64,000 bases of DNA from Rhizobium sophorae (GCF_013087515.1 NZ_JABFCN010000028.1:124001-188000); one strand, 5' to 3'. Counted from the first letter of the stretch, positions 35,209-44,411 are shown. Translations and numbers: made by a program. The notes: generated by a model from the sequence alone, not told the origin.

Positions 35209-36344
35209 CCTTCTTCCAGCTGATGCGCCGCAATGCCTGGCGCAAGCCGCTCAGGGCCACGCTTCTGATGTTCTCGGTCGGCGTCGCCTTCCTGATCTAT
35301 GGGCTGACGGCGAGCTTCCTCAGCGGCTCGCAAGGGGCGGCCGGGGCGAGCGATACGCTGCTCGGGGTCTTCAACAGATCGGGGCGGGCGCAGCCGCTGC
35401 CGCTTGCCTATCTCAACAGGATCGCGGCCGATAGCGATGTTGCCGCGGTCGCCTACATGACGCGCATGCGGGGCTTCGTCGATGTCGAGAAGAATGTGGT
35501 GATGACGAGCGCGGTCGATCCACGATTGATCGCCGCGGCTAATGGCGACGAGCTCGGGCTGACGCCGCAGCTGATATCAGCGCTGGAAGAGGGCCGTGAC
35601 CGGGTGCTGGTCGGCCGGGCGCTGGCGGAGGCGCAGGGCTGGTCGGTCGGCCAGCGCATCGGGGTCACCAGCCAGCTGGCTAGGGAAGACGGCAGCCGCA
35701 ACTGGAGTTTTGGGATCGCCGGCATCTTCGAGGGGGCCGACGCCAGCACCGACACCTATTTCATGATCGCCCGCTATGATGCCGTCAATGCGGCGCGCGC
35801 CCGCGGCAAGGATACAGTCGATGGCTTCGTAGTGCGACCGCGACCGGGCGTTTCATCCGCCGTGCTGGCGGCAAGGATCGACGCGCTGTTTGCCAATTCG
35901 GCGGCACCGACGCGCACTCAATCGGAAAAGCAGTTCCTCGAGGCTTTCTTGCGGCAGTTCGCCGATATCGGCCTGATCGTCAGCCTCGTCGTCGGCGCCG
36001 CCTTCGTGACGATCCTGATGATCGTGGTCAACACCATGCTCTTTGCCGTGAGGGAGCGCAGCTTCGAAATCGGCGTCATGAAGGTGCTCGGTTTTTCCAG
36101 CGGGCGGATCATGGCGCTGATCCTCGGTGAGACGCTGTTCGTCTTCGCCGCCGGCGGCGCGGGTGGGCTTGCGCTTGCCAAGCTCGCGACGCTGTTTGCC
36201 GGGCCGGAATTCGGCCTCGCCTTCACCTCGTCGGTGCTGCTGAAATCCGTCGCCATCATCGCCGCCCTCGGACTTGCGACGGGGCTGCTGCCCGCCGCCA
36301 ATGCCATGCGCCTGCCCATCGTCAACGCCTTCAGATCGAGATAA
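35205..36344 (+). CDS. FtsX-like ABC exporter permease, first
   Basis: 379 residues, ATG 35205 overlapping the ATPase stop. N-terminal helix (about 20-40), a large periplasmic MacB-PCD domain, and three C-terminal helices (GLIVSLVVGAAFVTILMIVV, ILGETLFVFAAGGAGGLALA, and SVAIIAALGLATGLLP). FEIGVMKVLGFSSGRI is the coupling loop conserved in FtsX/MacB permeases. Forms a heterodimer with the product of the next gene. Confidence 0.9.
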   Translation: MTFFQLMRRNAWRKPLRATLLMFSVGVAFLIYGLTASFLSGSQGAAGASDTLLGVFNRSGRAQPLPLAYLNRIAADSDVAAVAYMTRMRGFVDVEKNVVMTSAVDPRLIAAANGDELGLTPQLISALEEGRDRVLVGRALAEAQGWSVGQRIGVTSQLAREDGSRNWSFGIAGIFEGADASTDTYFMIARYDAVNAARARGKDTVDGFVVRPRPGVSSAVLAARIDALFANSAAPTRTQSEKQFLEAFLRQFADIGLIVSLVVGAAFVTILMIVVNTMLFAVRERSFEIGVMKVLGFSSGRIMALILGETLFVFAAGGAGGLALAKLATLFAGPEFGLAFTSSVLLKSVAIIAALGLATGLLPAANAMRLPIVNAFRSR

Positions 36345-36348
36345 TCCA

Positions 36349-37551
36349 ATGTCATCAGCGCTTAAGCAGATCTTTCTCATGATCAGAGTCAATCTCGGCA
36401 GCCTGCCGCGGCGGCTATGGATCTCGCTGTCGATGGTGCTGTCGGTGGCGCTCGTGGTGGCGGTTCTTGCGGGTTTTCTCGCCATGGCGCGCGGCTTCGA
36501 GAGGGCGCTTGCCGACGCCGGCTCGCCGGAGATCGCGGTCGTCCTTGGCGGCGGCACCAACCAGGAGACCGGCTCGGACGTGCCGGCCGAGGCGATCCAC
36601 AGCCTAAGTGCCATGACCGGCGATATCGGTGTGGCGCGCGACGCGGTGGGTGGATTGGCGCTGTCGCGCGAGGTCGTCGTTCCCGTTGATGTCATCAGGG
36701 CAAGCGACGGCGCCGAGCAGACACTGTCGTTGCGCGGCATGGATCCGGCGGGGCCCGGCCTGCGCGACCGCGCGTCGCTCTCCCAAGGGCGGCTGTTTTC
36801 GCAGGGCGCGCGCGAAATCGTCGTCGGCGCCCGCATCGCCCAGGAGTTCTCCGGATTCGCCATCGGCGACAGGGTGCGGCTTGGCGCTGTCGAGTGGAAG
36901 GTCGTCGGGCATTTCACGTCAGGCGGCAGCGCTTTCGAATCCGAGATCTGGGCGGATCTGGAGGCGGTGCAATCGGCTTTCGACCGGCAGGGTCAGGTGC
37001 AGAGCCTGCGTATGCACCTTGATGGGCCGGGTGGTCTGGGCGCGCTGAGACAGCATCTTTCGGCAATTCCCGGCGCTCCGCTCACTGCGGTCTCCGAGGC
37101 CGAACTCTATGCCGCGCAATCCGAGCGCACCAGCCGCCTCATTCGCCTGTTCGGCTGGCCCCTCGCGCTGCTGATGGCGGTGGGCGCAACGGCCGGCGCG
37201 CTGAACACGATGATGAGCTCGGTTTCCGACCGCACCGTCGAGATCGCCACGCTGCGCCTGCTCGGCTTCGGCCGCTTGCCGGCCTTCACTGCCACCTGGG
37301 TCGAGGCCGTGCTGCTGTCTGTCGCTGGGTCGGCGCTCGGCATCCTCGCCTCGTGGCTCGCCTTTAACGACTGGCAGGCAAGCACGATGGGCGCCAACAA
37401 CACGAAGATGGCCTTCCAGCTCGACGTCACCGCCGACGTGGCACTCACCGCCGGGCTGCTGGGCCTTGCCATCGGCATCATCGGCGGGGCGTTGCCGGCG
37501 CTGGCCGCCACAAGGCTGCCGTTGCATGCGGCTTTGCAGGCGAGGGGGTAG
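36349..37551 (+). CDS. FtsX-like ABC exporter permease, second
   Basis: 400 residues from ATG 36349, four bases after the previous stop. Same topology: N-terminal helix about 25-50, periplasmic domain, three C-terminal helices, and coupling loop VEIATLRLLGFGRLPAF. Its last about 260 bp occur again in altered form at 38416-38689, and its last about 45 bp a third time at 40095-40141. Confidence 0.9.
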   Translation: MSSALKQIFLMIRVNLGSLPRRLWISLSMVLSVALVVAVLAGFLAMARGFERALADAGSPEIAVVLGGGTNQETGSDVPAEAIHSLSAMTGDIGVARDAVGGLALSREVVVPVDVIRASDGAEQTLSLRGMDPAGPGLRDRASLSQGRLFSQGAREIVVGARIAQEFSGFAIGDRVRLGAVEWKVVGHFTSGGSAFESEIWADLEAVQSAFDRQGQVQSLRMHLDGPGGLGALRQHLSAIPGAPLTAVSEAELYAAQSERTSRLIRLFGWPLALLMAVGATAGALNTMMSSVSDRTVEIATLRLLGFGRLPAFTATWVEAVLLSVAGSALGILASWLAFNDWQASTMGANNTKMAFQLDVTADVALTAGLLGLAIGIIGGALPALAATRLPLHAALQARG

Positions 37552-37729
37552 AGGCTTACTACATGAGAACTCGCCGGGTAGGTCAAATGATCACTGCCGT
37601 GCGCCAGGGTTAGGAAGAGATGGCTAAAGCCTAGTTTGGCGTTATCCCAAGGCTGCTTTTGAGAGGGCTGTTGCATTGTGAATACCTGCCCACCTATATC
37701 TTCATCCCGAAAACAATGAGGATAGTTTG

Positions 37730-38332
37730 ATGGGCTGGGGCGCAGCGGAATGGGGTGCAATCGCGAGTGCAGCCGCAGCGATAGCGACAGCTGCGGCAGG
37801 GTATATGGCTCTCGTGGCGGCAAATCGGACTATCAAAGCCACTAGAGAAGCAGCAAGCGAGAATGCAGCATTGCTGCGTGATCAGATTGAGGTTCAACGT
37901 CGGGAGCTTGCGGAAGTCAAATCGGCAGCGATTGAAGCTGATAGGCGCCAGAAACTCCTTGCTGCCTACTCAATCTTTAGGCTCACCGGTGAGGTTCACG
38001 CCGTGGTTTCTTTCGCCACGAACAATCACCAAGGCGAGAACCCTATCATCCCACACTTCTCCGATAATCTTATTAGGAGAGTTGAAGCGGCCTATCCCCT
38101 TCAGAGCTATCTGAACAGGGAAAATCACATTGGGTTTCAGCTTCTGGATGCCGTCGTTCATGGCGAGACCCTGAATAACAAAGAGCAGGCGCTATACATC
38201 ATCAATAGATTAAACGCGCTTCGCCAGGCTCTTACGCCTGCTATTGTCGGTTTGCCCAAAGGAGATGGCAGCCGAATTTACGGCAGTGATGGCATTACGC
38301 CTCTCGTTGCCACCCCTGACGCCGATATATAA
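37730..38332 (+). CDS. Hypothetical protein with N-terminal helix and coiled coil
   Basis: 200 residues, ATG 37730 after GAGG. An Ala-rich hydrophobic N-terminus (about 10-33) is followed by a coiled coil of about 50 residues (TREAASENAALLRDQIEVQR, RELAEVKSAAIEADRRQKLL), then a globular part without recognisable family. Base composition is clearly lower in G+C than its neighbours, with rare rhizobial codons such as ATA and TTA. It sits between two copies of an FtsX gene tail. Probably acquired; the membrane-plus-coil design resembles many phage or defence-island accessory proteins, but that is speculation. Confidence 0.65.
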   Translation: MGWGAAEWGAIASAAAAIATAAAGYMALVAANRTIKATREAASENAALLRDQIEVQRRELAEVKSAAIEADRRQKLLAAYSIFRLTGEVHAVVSFATNNHQGENPIIPHFSDNLIRRVEAAYPLQSYLNRENHIGFQLLDAVVHGETLNNKEQALYIINRLNALRQALTPAIVGLPKGDGSRIYGSDGITPLVATPDADI

Positions 38333-38415
38333 GCGGGTGATTAAGATGATGTAGTCAGTTGCAGAGCCTTGATGTTGGGGTGTCGCGCTGACCGCCGGCC
38401 TGGGGTCCCCGCATG

Positions 38416-38689
38416 ACCGGCCTTTGCAGCGACCTGGATCGAGGCCGTGCTTCTCTCGATCGCGGGTGCCGCCCTCGGCATCCTCGCCTCCTGGCTCGCC
38501 TTCCACGGCTGGCAGGCAAGCACGATGGGCGCCGACAATACCAAGATGGCCTTCCAGCTCGACGTCACCGCCGACGTCGCGCTCACCGCCGGCCTGCTGG
38601 GACTTGCCATCGGCATCATCGGCGGCGCGTTGCCGGCACTTGCGGCGACACGGCTGCCGCTGACCTCGGCTTTGCGGGCGAGGGGGTAG
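38416..38689 (+). pseudogene. Second copy of an FtsX permease gene tail
   Basis: Bases 38416-38689 align throughout with 37285-37551, the 3' end of the intact permease: CTGGCAGGCAAGCACGATGG and the stretch following are nearly identical, with scattered synonymous changes. An open frame from 38447 would give about 80 residues ending LRARG. Lacking all upstream domains, it is a remnant of a duplicated permease gene or a tail regenerated by integration. Confidence 0.85.
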
Positions 38690-38726
38690 AGGGTTGCTGC
38701 GTAAAAACTCGCGGCACACGACTAGC

Positions 38727-38876
38727 CCTCATCCTGAGGTGCGGAGGCCGCAGGCCGGAGCCTCGAAGGACGGGGGCGGGTGGCTGGACGCCCTACGGCG
38801 GCATCCGCATTGCCGGACGAGACGCCGGTGGCCTGCCTCGTCCTTCGGGGCCCCTTTAGGGCACCTCAGGATGAGG
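38727..38876. repeat. Palindromic rhizobial intergenic repeat, second copy
   Basis: Arms CCTCATCCTGAGGTGCGGAG and CGGGGCCC...GCACCTCAGGATGAGG enclose a divergent centre, as in the copy at 6158-6294. It fills the gap between the FtsX tail copy and the DMT transporter gene. Confidence 0.75.
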
Positions 38877-39006
38877 ATGGAGAGAAGTCGAGTTTGCTGG
38901 GCAGCACACGTTTGACCTCACGAGCCTCCCAGCCAGACGGCACTCCGAAGGTAAAGCGCCGCAGCCTCATCTGTGCAGCCCACGGAAACTATGGCATAAC
39001 TAAGCC

Positions 39007-39978
39007 ATGGCAATGAATGTCTTGGCGGTCCATCGCGACACGGTCGGGACGGAACAGGCGGGGGGCAGTTCGCTTGCCGCCGCCTATTCCGTCGGCATTT
39101 TCTGCTGGCTGCTGTCGGCCGGCGTCTATATCGCTGCGAAATGGGTCTCTTCAGAAATGCCGCCCTGGGCGCTCTGCTTCTGGCGCGTGCTGATCGCCTT
39201 CGCGATCCTGATGCCGATCGTGCGCCGGCATTTCGCCGAGATGGTCGCGCTCGCGCGGGCTCGCGCCCTCGAACTGCTTCTCATCGGCGGTGTGGGACTG
39301 GCGATCTGCCAGGGCATGATTTTTGTCGGCCTCGAACATGCCGATGCCACCACTGCCGGCATCATCATCGCCCTGATCCCGATCATCACCATGATCCTTG
39401 CCCGTTTGATGCTGGCCGAGCCGATGGGACGCTGGCAGGTGATCGGATCGATCCTGGCCTTTCTCGGGATCGTGGTCATCATCATCAAGGGCAGTCCGGC
39501 CGCGCTGATGCGGCTCGACTTCAACCCGGGTGAACTGTGGATCGTCGCCGGCGCGTTCTGTTTCAGTCTTTATACCGTCCTGCTCCGCCGCGCGAAATTC
39601 GACATGAATCGCCTTGCGCTCCTGGTGCTGCTGCTCGGTGCGGCGGTGCTGACGGCGCTGCCCTTCTACCTGTTCGAGCTATTCTCAGACGAGCGCTCGA
39701 CGCTCAACGGCAGCGGGCTCATCGCGCTCGCCTATGTCGCGATCCCCGGCGGGGCGGTCATGTACTACCTCTTCAATCGCAGCATCGAGGCACTGGGCGC
39801 GGCTCGGGCGGGCGTCCTCCTCTACATTCAGACCATCTTCATCGCCGTGCTCGCCTATCTGATCCTCGGCGAGCAGTTGCAACGCTATCACCTCGAAGGC
39901 GCGGCACTCATCATCGCCGGCTTGCTTCTCATCATCCTGCTGAAGCCGAAGATCAAGGCCGAAGCGGCTACTGCATAA
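39007..39978 (+). CDS. EamA/DMT superfamily transporter
   Basis: 323 residues from ATG 39007. Ten transmembrane segments arranged as two five-helix EamA modules (AAYSVGIFCWLLSAGVYIAA to LGIVVIIIKGSP, and LWIVAGAFCFSLYTVLLRRA to AALIIAGLLLIILLKPK). These proteins export amino acids or other metabolites or import nucleotide sugars; specificity unknown. The gene is flanked by copies 2 and 3 of the FtsX tail. Confidence 0.88.
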   Translation: MAMNVLAVHRDTVGTEQAGGSSLAAAYSVGIFCWLLSAGVYIAAKWVSSEMPPWALCFWRVLIAFAILMPIVRRHFAEMVALARARALELLLIGGVGLAICQGMIFVGLEHADATTAGIIIALIPIITMILARLMLAEPMGRWQVIGSILAFLGIVVIIIKGSPAALMRLDFNPGELWIVAGAFCFSLYTVLLRRAKFDMNRLALLVLLLGAAVLTALPFYLFELFSDERSTLNGSGLIALAYVAIPGGAVMYYLFNRSIEALGAARAGVLLYIQTIFIAVLAYLILGEQLQRYHLEGAALIIAGLLLIILLKPKIKAEAATA

Positions 39979-39980
39979 TT

Positions 39981-40074
39981 CCTTAAATCAGGATCGATTT
40001 AAGGATAAAATTATGCAGCAATTCAAAGTGCTACAGCGTCCTTTGCGCGTCTGAAAAGACGCGCGGCGCTGTAG
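39981..40074 (+). repeat. CCTTAAATC...GATTTAAGG / CTACAGCG...CGCTGTAG repeat, full copy
   Basis: A perfect-armed palindrome CCTTAAATCAGGATCGATTT (39981-) closing AAGG, then GCAGCAATTCAAAGTG, then a stem CTACAGCG (40030-40037) against CGCTGTAG (40067-40074) that encloses CGCGTCT-GAAA-AGACGCG. Partial copies lie at 16288-16348, 45669-45724 and perhaps 48865-48886. It could act as terminator of the DMT gene or as an RNA structure. Confidence 0.75.
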
Positions 40075-40094
40075 GGCCTGAGGTCTCCCCATCG

Positions 40095-40141
40095 CTGCGA
40101 CATGGTTGCCGCTGACCTCGGCTTTGAGGGCGAGGGGGTAG
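40095..40141 (+). repeat. Third copy of the FtsX gene tail (47 bp)
   Basis: GGTTGCCGCTGACCTCGGCT onward to GAGGGGGTAG matches the last 45 bases and stop codon of the copy at 38643-38689 with about three changes. It is too short to code and marks a third recombination footprint. Confidence 0.75.
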
Positions 40142-40160
40142 TGTTTCACCTTGGAGTGCG

Positions 40161-40223
40161 CCTTTCGCTTACGCTCAAGGCGTTCGTCGCTGGCGCTCGT
40201 CACCCCCTGAGCGCAAGCGAAGG
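40161..40223. repeat. Long imperfect hairpin upstream of the beta-helix gene
   Basis: CCTTTCGCTTACGCTCAAGG (40161-40180) is complementary, with a few mismatches, to CCTGAGCGCAAGCGAAGG (40206-40223). It lies in the 363-bp gap between the FtsX tail and the first beta-helix gene; nothing else is recognised there. Confidence 0.5.
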
Positions 40224-40504
40224 CAAGAATCACATGGCGCACAGACCGAAGGCGACGTATGCCTCGCGCAAACACGCCGCGATTTATTCACCTCGAAGTC
40301 GCCGATTTCTCGGGCCAAGTTGTAACTTTGGTCACACCAGGCAATTGCCTGTGGAATGAGGCGCGCGAACTCGCCCGCTGCCCCATTGACAACATCTTAT
40401 CGCCTTCTTGCCGTGGCCGGTTGCCCTCCGCCGCATCCGATCGGCCGATCCTGGGCGATTCCGGCGGCGACTTAGCGATCCGACGAACAGGGCAACATGG
40501 CGAT

Positions 40505-41992
40505 ATGACAGTCTACTATGTGAACTCAGCGACTGGCTCCGACCGCAACAGCGGAACGGCCCAGAAATCGGCTTTTGAGACTTTGTCCAAAGTGGAATCC
40601 TTGAAGCTGAAACCCGGCGACAGCGTGCTCCTTGCCAAGGGGAGCGTGTTCAACGAGCAGTTCGATATCAAATATTCCGGCAGCGAGAGTGCGCCGATCA
40701 AGATCGGCAGTTACGGGACGGGTGCGGCACCCGTCATCCACAGCAGCGGCGACGGCATCCACAGTCTCTATGCCTCGAACATCGTCATCGAGAACCTGAA
40801 GATATCGAATACCGGCGGTGCGGGCATCTATGGCGGCAGTGTCACGAACTGGACGGTCCGCGACGTCGAGATCGCCAAGACGGGATTGTCGGAAAACGCA
40901 GGCGCCGTCACCTTCCGGAGCAGCAAGAACGTGACGGTCGAAGACAGCAAGATATCGGGCGTCAAAGGCGACGGCTTCTGGATCGAAAAGGTCGCCGGCG
41001 TCAAGCTTCTCAACAATACCGTGACCAGCGCGAGCGGCTCGACGGCCGATGCCGTGCAGATGAACGACAGCAGCAATATTCTGATCAAGGGCAATCATCT
41101 CGACCAGACGCATGCCAGCAGCCCCAAGGGCGTCATCGCGCTCGTCAGGCCCACCAATGCGGTTGTCGAGGACAATGTGATCACCGGCGGCGGCTTCGGC
41201 ATCAGCGCGCAGGCGGGCAAGAACGTTGCCATCCGCGACAATGACATATCCGGATATCACGGTTACAGCTGGTCCTTCGCCGTCGGTCTCGGCGACCAGG
41301 GCAATGCGCGGGACTATGATATTTCAGGCAACCATATTCATGACGGCGCGTGGGGCGTTGCCGTCAGCGGCCCCATCGGTGCCAGCTATAGCCGCACGAA
41401 TATCAAGGTTCACGACAACGTCTTCGACGACCTCTCGCAGGCGGCGCTGAAGGTCGACAGGCCGGCATCCGGCTCCTTCACCAACAATACGATCGAGACC
41501 GGCACCAAGGCCACCAGCATATCGCCGGCCATTGCCGACGCGCATACCTTCACGGTCAAAGGCAACCATACGGTCGCCAATGTCGAGACCGCGCTGGCAA
41601 GCCCGGTTGCGAAGACTGCGGCAGTGATGGAGGCCTCCGCGGATCCGGCGGTAATCGCCGTCCATGACAATTTGAAGATCTTCACCGATACGGGCGACGC
41701 CCATCGCGGCAATCTCCTCGAAAACGACAGCTCGGACAATGACACCCTGGTGCTTCGGCGCTTCGGGGAGGAAACCGTCGGCAAGCACGGGCTGACGCTG
41801 ACCGGGGAATATGGTGAGATCCACGTGGACCGGGAAGGCAACTATGCCTACACGCTCGATGAAACGAAGCTCCCTGACCATAGCGGACATGTGAGCGAGT
41901 CGTTCAGCTACGGGATCAACGATGGAAGCTCGCACCATAGCGACGGGGATACGCTGACCGTCTTCATCCATCTGGATGGCTTGCTGAGCTGA
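40505..41992 (+). CDS. Right-handed beta-helix protein with C-terminal secretion-type domain (paralogue 1)
   Basis: 495 residues from ATG 40505 (MTVYYVNSATGSDRNSGTAQ). Residues about 80-370 are PbH1 repeats of the parallel beta-helix (SNIVIENLKISNTGGAGIYG, KNVTVEDSKISGVKGDGFWI, SNILIKGNHL, NAVVEDNVITGGGFGISA). The C-terminal about 90 residues form a VCBS/cadherin-like beta-sandwich ending in DTLTVFIHLDGLLS. No signal peptide; the hydrophobic C-terminus fits a type I secretion signal of the kind exported by PrsDE. Family relatives are polysaccharide lyases, epimerases and adhesins. No catalytic residues assigned. Confidence 0.82.
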   Translation: MTVYYVNSATGSDRNSGTAQKSAFETLSKVESLKLKPGDSVLLAKGSVFNEQFDIKYSGSESAPIKIGSYGTGAAPVIHSSGDGIHSLYASNIVIENLKISNTGGAGIYGGSVTNWTVRDVEIAKTGLSENAGAVTFRSSKNVTVEDSKISGVKGDGFWIEKVAGVKLLNNTVTSASGSTADAVQMNDSSNILIKGNHLDQTHASSPKGVIALVRPTNAVVEDNVITGGGFGISAQAGKNVAIRDNDISGYHGYSWSFAVGLGDQGNARDYDISGNHIHDGAWGVAVSGPIGASYSRTNIKVHDNVFDDLSQAALKVDRPASGSFTNNTIETGTKATSISPAIADAHTFTVKGNHTVANVETALASPVAKTAAVMEASADPAVIAVHDNLKIFTDTGDAHRGNLLENDSSDNDTLVLRRFGEETVGKHGLTLTGEYGEIHVDREGNYAYTLDETKLPDHSGHVSESFSYGINDGSSHHSDGDTLTVFIHLDGLLS

Positions 41993-42078
41993 GGTGAATG
42001 TGCCGGGAGCCGGCGCGACGCCGGGAGGCGTTCCTTCCGGGGAAGCGTTGCTCTCGCCATCAAATGGCTCCGCAGTGT

Positions 42079-42106
42079 CCCTCATCCGGCTGCCGCCGGG
42101 TGAGGG
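42079..42106. repeat. Short inverted repeat in the gap between the two beta-helix genes
   Basis: CCTCATCCGG and CCGGGTGAGG form a 10-bp stem with a 6-nt loop. It resembles the arm of a repeat widespread in rhizobia. The rest of the 445-bp gap shows nothing definite apart from sequence near 42380-42437 that resembles the region before the first paralogue. Confidence 0.4.
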
Positions 42107-42437
42107 TAAGGGGCTGCAATACGGCCTCAACCTTTCCGGCTTGCGACTGACCTGAAACAGGACGTCTCACCTCCGCGACCATACGTCGCCGAGGTGTACG
42201 GTTGTCATTCATTAACCTTTCGGTCGTTATTTAGTAGATTGTTTTCGTATAAGTTGTCATTTCCAGGATACGCCTCCGCCAGGCGTTCTCGGGACCAAGG
42301 CAGACCCACAGGGTCTGCTGACCGTCGTGAGGGCAATATCGAAGGCCTTTTGACATGGCCTTTAGCCCCGACCGCATCCGATCCACGCGTCGCAGCCGAT
42401 TCAGACGGCTGCGCGGGCAATTCGAGAACAAGGCGAT

Positions 42438-43931
42438 ATGGCAATCTATTATGTGAATCCAGCGACAGGCTCCAACAGTAACAATGGAACGAGCGAAGAC
42501 ACGCCGTTTGCATCGTTCTGGGCGGTGGAAAACTTGAAGCTGCAGCCGGGCGACAGCGTGCTGCTCGCCGCCGGAAGCGTGTTCAACGATCAGCTTGACC
42601 TTAAATACTCCGGCAGCGTTACGGCTCCGATTACGATCGGCAGTTATGGTGTCGGCGATGCGCCGGTCATCCATAGCCCCAACGACGGCATCCACAGCCT
42701 CTATGCCTCGAACATCGTCATCGAGAACATCAAGATCTCCGACACTGGCGGTGCGGCCATCTATGGCGGCAGTGTTTCGAACTGGACGGTCCGCAACGTC
42801 GAGGTCGATCACACCGGACTGGCTGGCAAGTCAGGTTCGATCACCTTCCGGACCGGCTCGAACATCACCATCGAAAACAGTACGATCAACGACGTCAACG
42901 GCGACGGCGTCTGGATCGAAAAAGTCAACGGCGTCAACTTTCTCAACAACACCGTCACGAACGCCCACGGCACCGCGGCCGATGCCGTCCAGATAAACGA
43001 CAGCAGCAATATCGTGATCAGCGGCAATTATCTCGACCAGACGGGCGCCGCTACGCCGAAGGGCGTCATCGCGCTCGTTCGGACCGTAAATGCCTTGGTC
43101 GAGGACAACGCGATCATCGGCGGTGGCTTCGGGATCGGCGCTCAAGCCGGCACCAACGTCGCTATCCACGACAACGATATTTCAGGCTATGGCGGCTACA
43201 GCTGGTCCTACGCCATCGGTCTCGGCGACCAAGGCAATACGCGGGACTACGATATATCGGGCAACTATATCCACGATGGCGTATGGGGCGTGGTGGTCAG
43301 CGCCGCCGGCACGACCAGCTACGTTCGCGAGGGTATCGAGATCCACAACAACGTCTTCGACGACCTGACTCAGGCAGCGCTGAAGGTCGACAGGCCGGCA
43401 TCCGGCTCCTTCCACGACAATGTCATCGCCAGCGATGTCAAGCCCTACAGCATATCTCCCGCCATCATCGCCGCGAACACCTTTCCCGTCAGCAACAACA
43501 CGACGCTCGACGAGGCCCAGGCGACGATGCTTGCGAACAGCGATAGTCTCGCCGTCGGCGATACGACGCACACGGACACGGCGCCTGCGCTTGTCGCAAC
43601 CCATGACAGCCTGAAAATTTCCTCCGATCTGGATGGCGCCCATTACGGCAATCTCCTCGAAAACGACAGCTCGGCCAATGGAACCCTGCTGCTTCGCCGC
43701 TTCGAGGGCGAATTCGTCGACAAGGACGGCGTGACGCTAACCGGCCAATACGGCTCCATCCATGTCGACAGTGACGGCGATTACACCTACACGGCCGACG
43801 CGGCAAAGCTCGCCGGACTCAGCGGAGACGTGAGCGACACCTTCCACTACAAGATTTCCGATGGGACTTCACTGCATTTCGACACGGATACGCTGAGCAT
43901 CTCCATCCATATGGATGACCTGCTGAGCTGA
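42438..43931 (+). CDS. Right-handed beta-helix protein with C-terminal secretion-type domain (paralogue 2)
   Basis: 497 residues from ATG 42438. Collinear with paralogue 1 throughout: MAIYYVNPATGSNSNNGTSE, the long SLYASNIVIENIKIS block, GYSWSYAIGLGDQGN, and the C-terminus DTLSISIHMDDLLS. Identity by eye is roughly 70 percent, highest in the helix core, lowest in the C-terminal linker (about 365-400). Each gene has its own upstream region of over 360 bp, so they may be expressed separately. Confidence 0.82.
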   Translation: MAIYYVNPATGSNSNNGTSEDTPFASFWAVENLKLQPGDSVLLAAGSVFNDQLDLKYSGSVTAPITIGSYGVGDAPVIHSPNDGIHSLYASNIVIENIKISDTGGAAIYGGSVSNWTVRNVEVDHTGLAGKSGSITFRTGSNITIENSTINDVNGDGVWIEKVNGVNFLNNTVTNAHGTAADAVQINDSSNIVISGNYLDQTGAATPKGVIALVRTVNALVEDNAIIGGGFGIGAQAGTNVAIHDNDISGYGGYSWSYAIGLGDQGNTRDYDISGNYIHDGVWGVVVSAAGTTSYVREGIEIHNNVFDDLTQAALKVDRPASGSFHDNVIASDVKPYSISPAIIAANTFPVSNNTTLDEAQATMLANSDSLAVGDTTHTDTAPALVATHDSLKISSDLDGAHYGNLLENDSSANGTLLLRRFEGEFVDKDGVTLTGQYGSIHVDSDGDYTYTADAAKLAGLSGDVSDTFHYKISDGTSLHFDTDTLSISIHMDDLLS

Positions 43932-43993
43932 CAGGGATGCCGGCAGCAAATGGCGTTGCATCATCGCGGGCCTTCCGCCCAGCACTTGCGAAG

Positions 43994-44275
43994 TCATTGA
44001 TCGCCGAGCAGGATCTTGATGACGTCGACTTCGATTTCCGCGCAGATTATCTCGTATTCGGTGATGATTGCGGGATCGGCCGATCTATCCCGGCGCATGC
44101 GATCGAGGACGGCGCAGGCTTCGCCATAGGTGCCGCACAATTCGTAAAAATGGGGCTGGCTCGCCGCGGCCGCTCTGATCGTTGCCCGCGTCGCAGGCAG
44201 CCTCATCATCAGCCTGGCCAGGCCTTGTTCCGCGACTTGCCGGGTGATATGGGCTACGCCTTCTTTCCTGACCAT
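43994..44275 (-). CDS. Conserved hypothetical protein, small and helical
   Basis: 93 residues from ATG 44275, preceded by GAGG. Sequence (MVRKEGVAHITRQVAEQGLA, then YELCGTYGEACAVLDRMRRD, ending EIICAEIEVDVIKILLGDQ) suggests an all-helical cytoplasmic protein with no known motif. It lies between the beta-helix gene and the sigma/anti-sigma operon, all separately oriented or spaced. Moderate confidence it is real, from ribosome site and codon use. Confidence 0.6.
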   Translation of the reverse strand: MVRKEGVAHITRQVAEQGLARLMMRLPATRATIRAAAASQPHFYELCGTYGEACAVLDRMRRDRSADPAIITEYEIICAEIEVDVIKILLGDQ

Positions 44276-44411
44276 GCCATCATTCCTCGCTGCCTGTGTT
44301 TTCCTATCCAGGGGGTACGCAGGACTCATCCCCGGAGTAGTACGCAGGAATGCCGCATCTGGTTTCATGCCGGATGAAGGATTGTCGGCGCTACGCTGCA
44401 AACAGCCGGTG

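Noticed and set aside
39981..40074. tRNA-like or known riboswitch structure
   Set aside because: The two stem-loops do not form a cloverleaf, and no tRNA anticodon arm or TTCGA arm is present. The same sequence recurs elsewhere, so it is a repeat.
42194..42481. Short frames in the gap before the second beta-helix gene
   Set aside because: They overlap the real start at 42438 in another frame and have no support.
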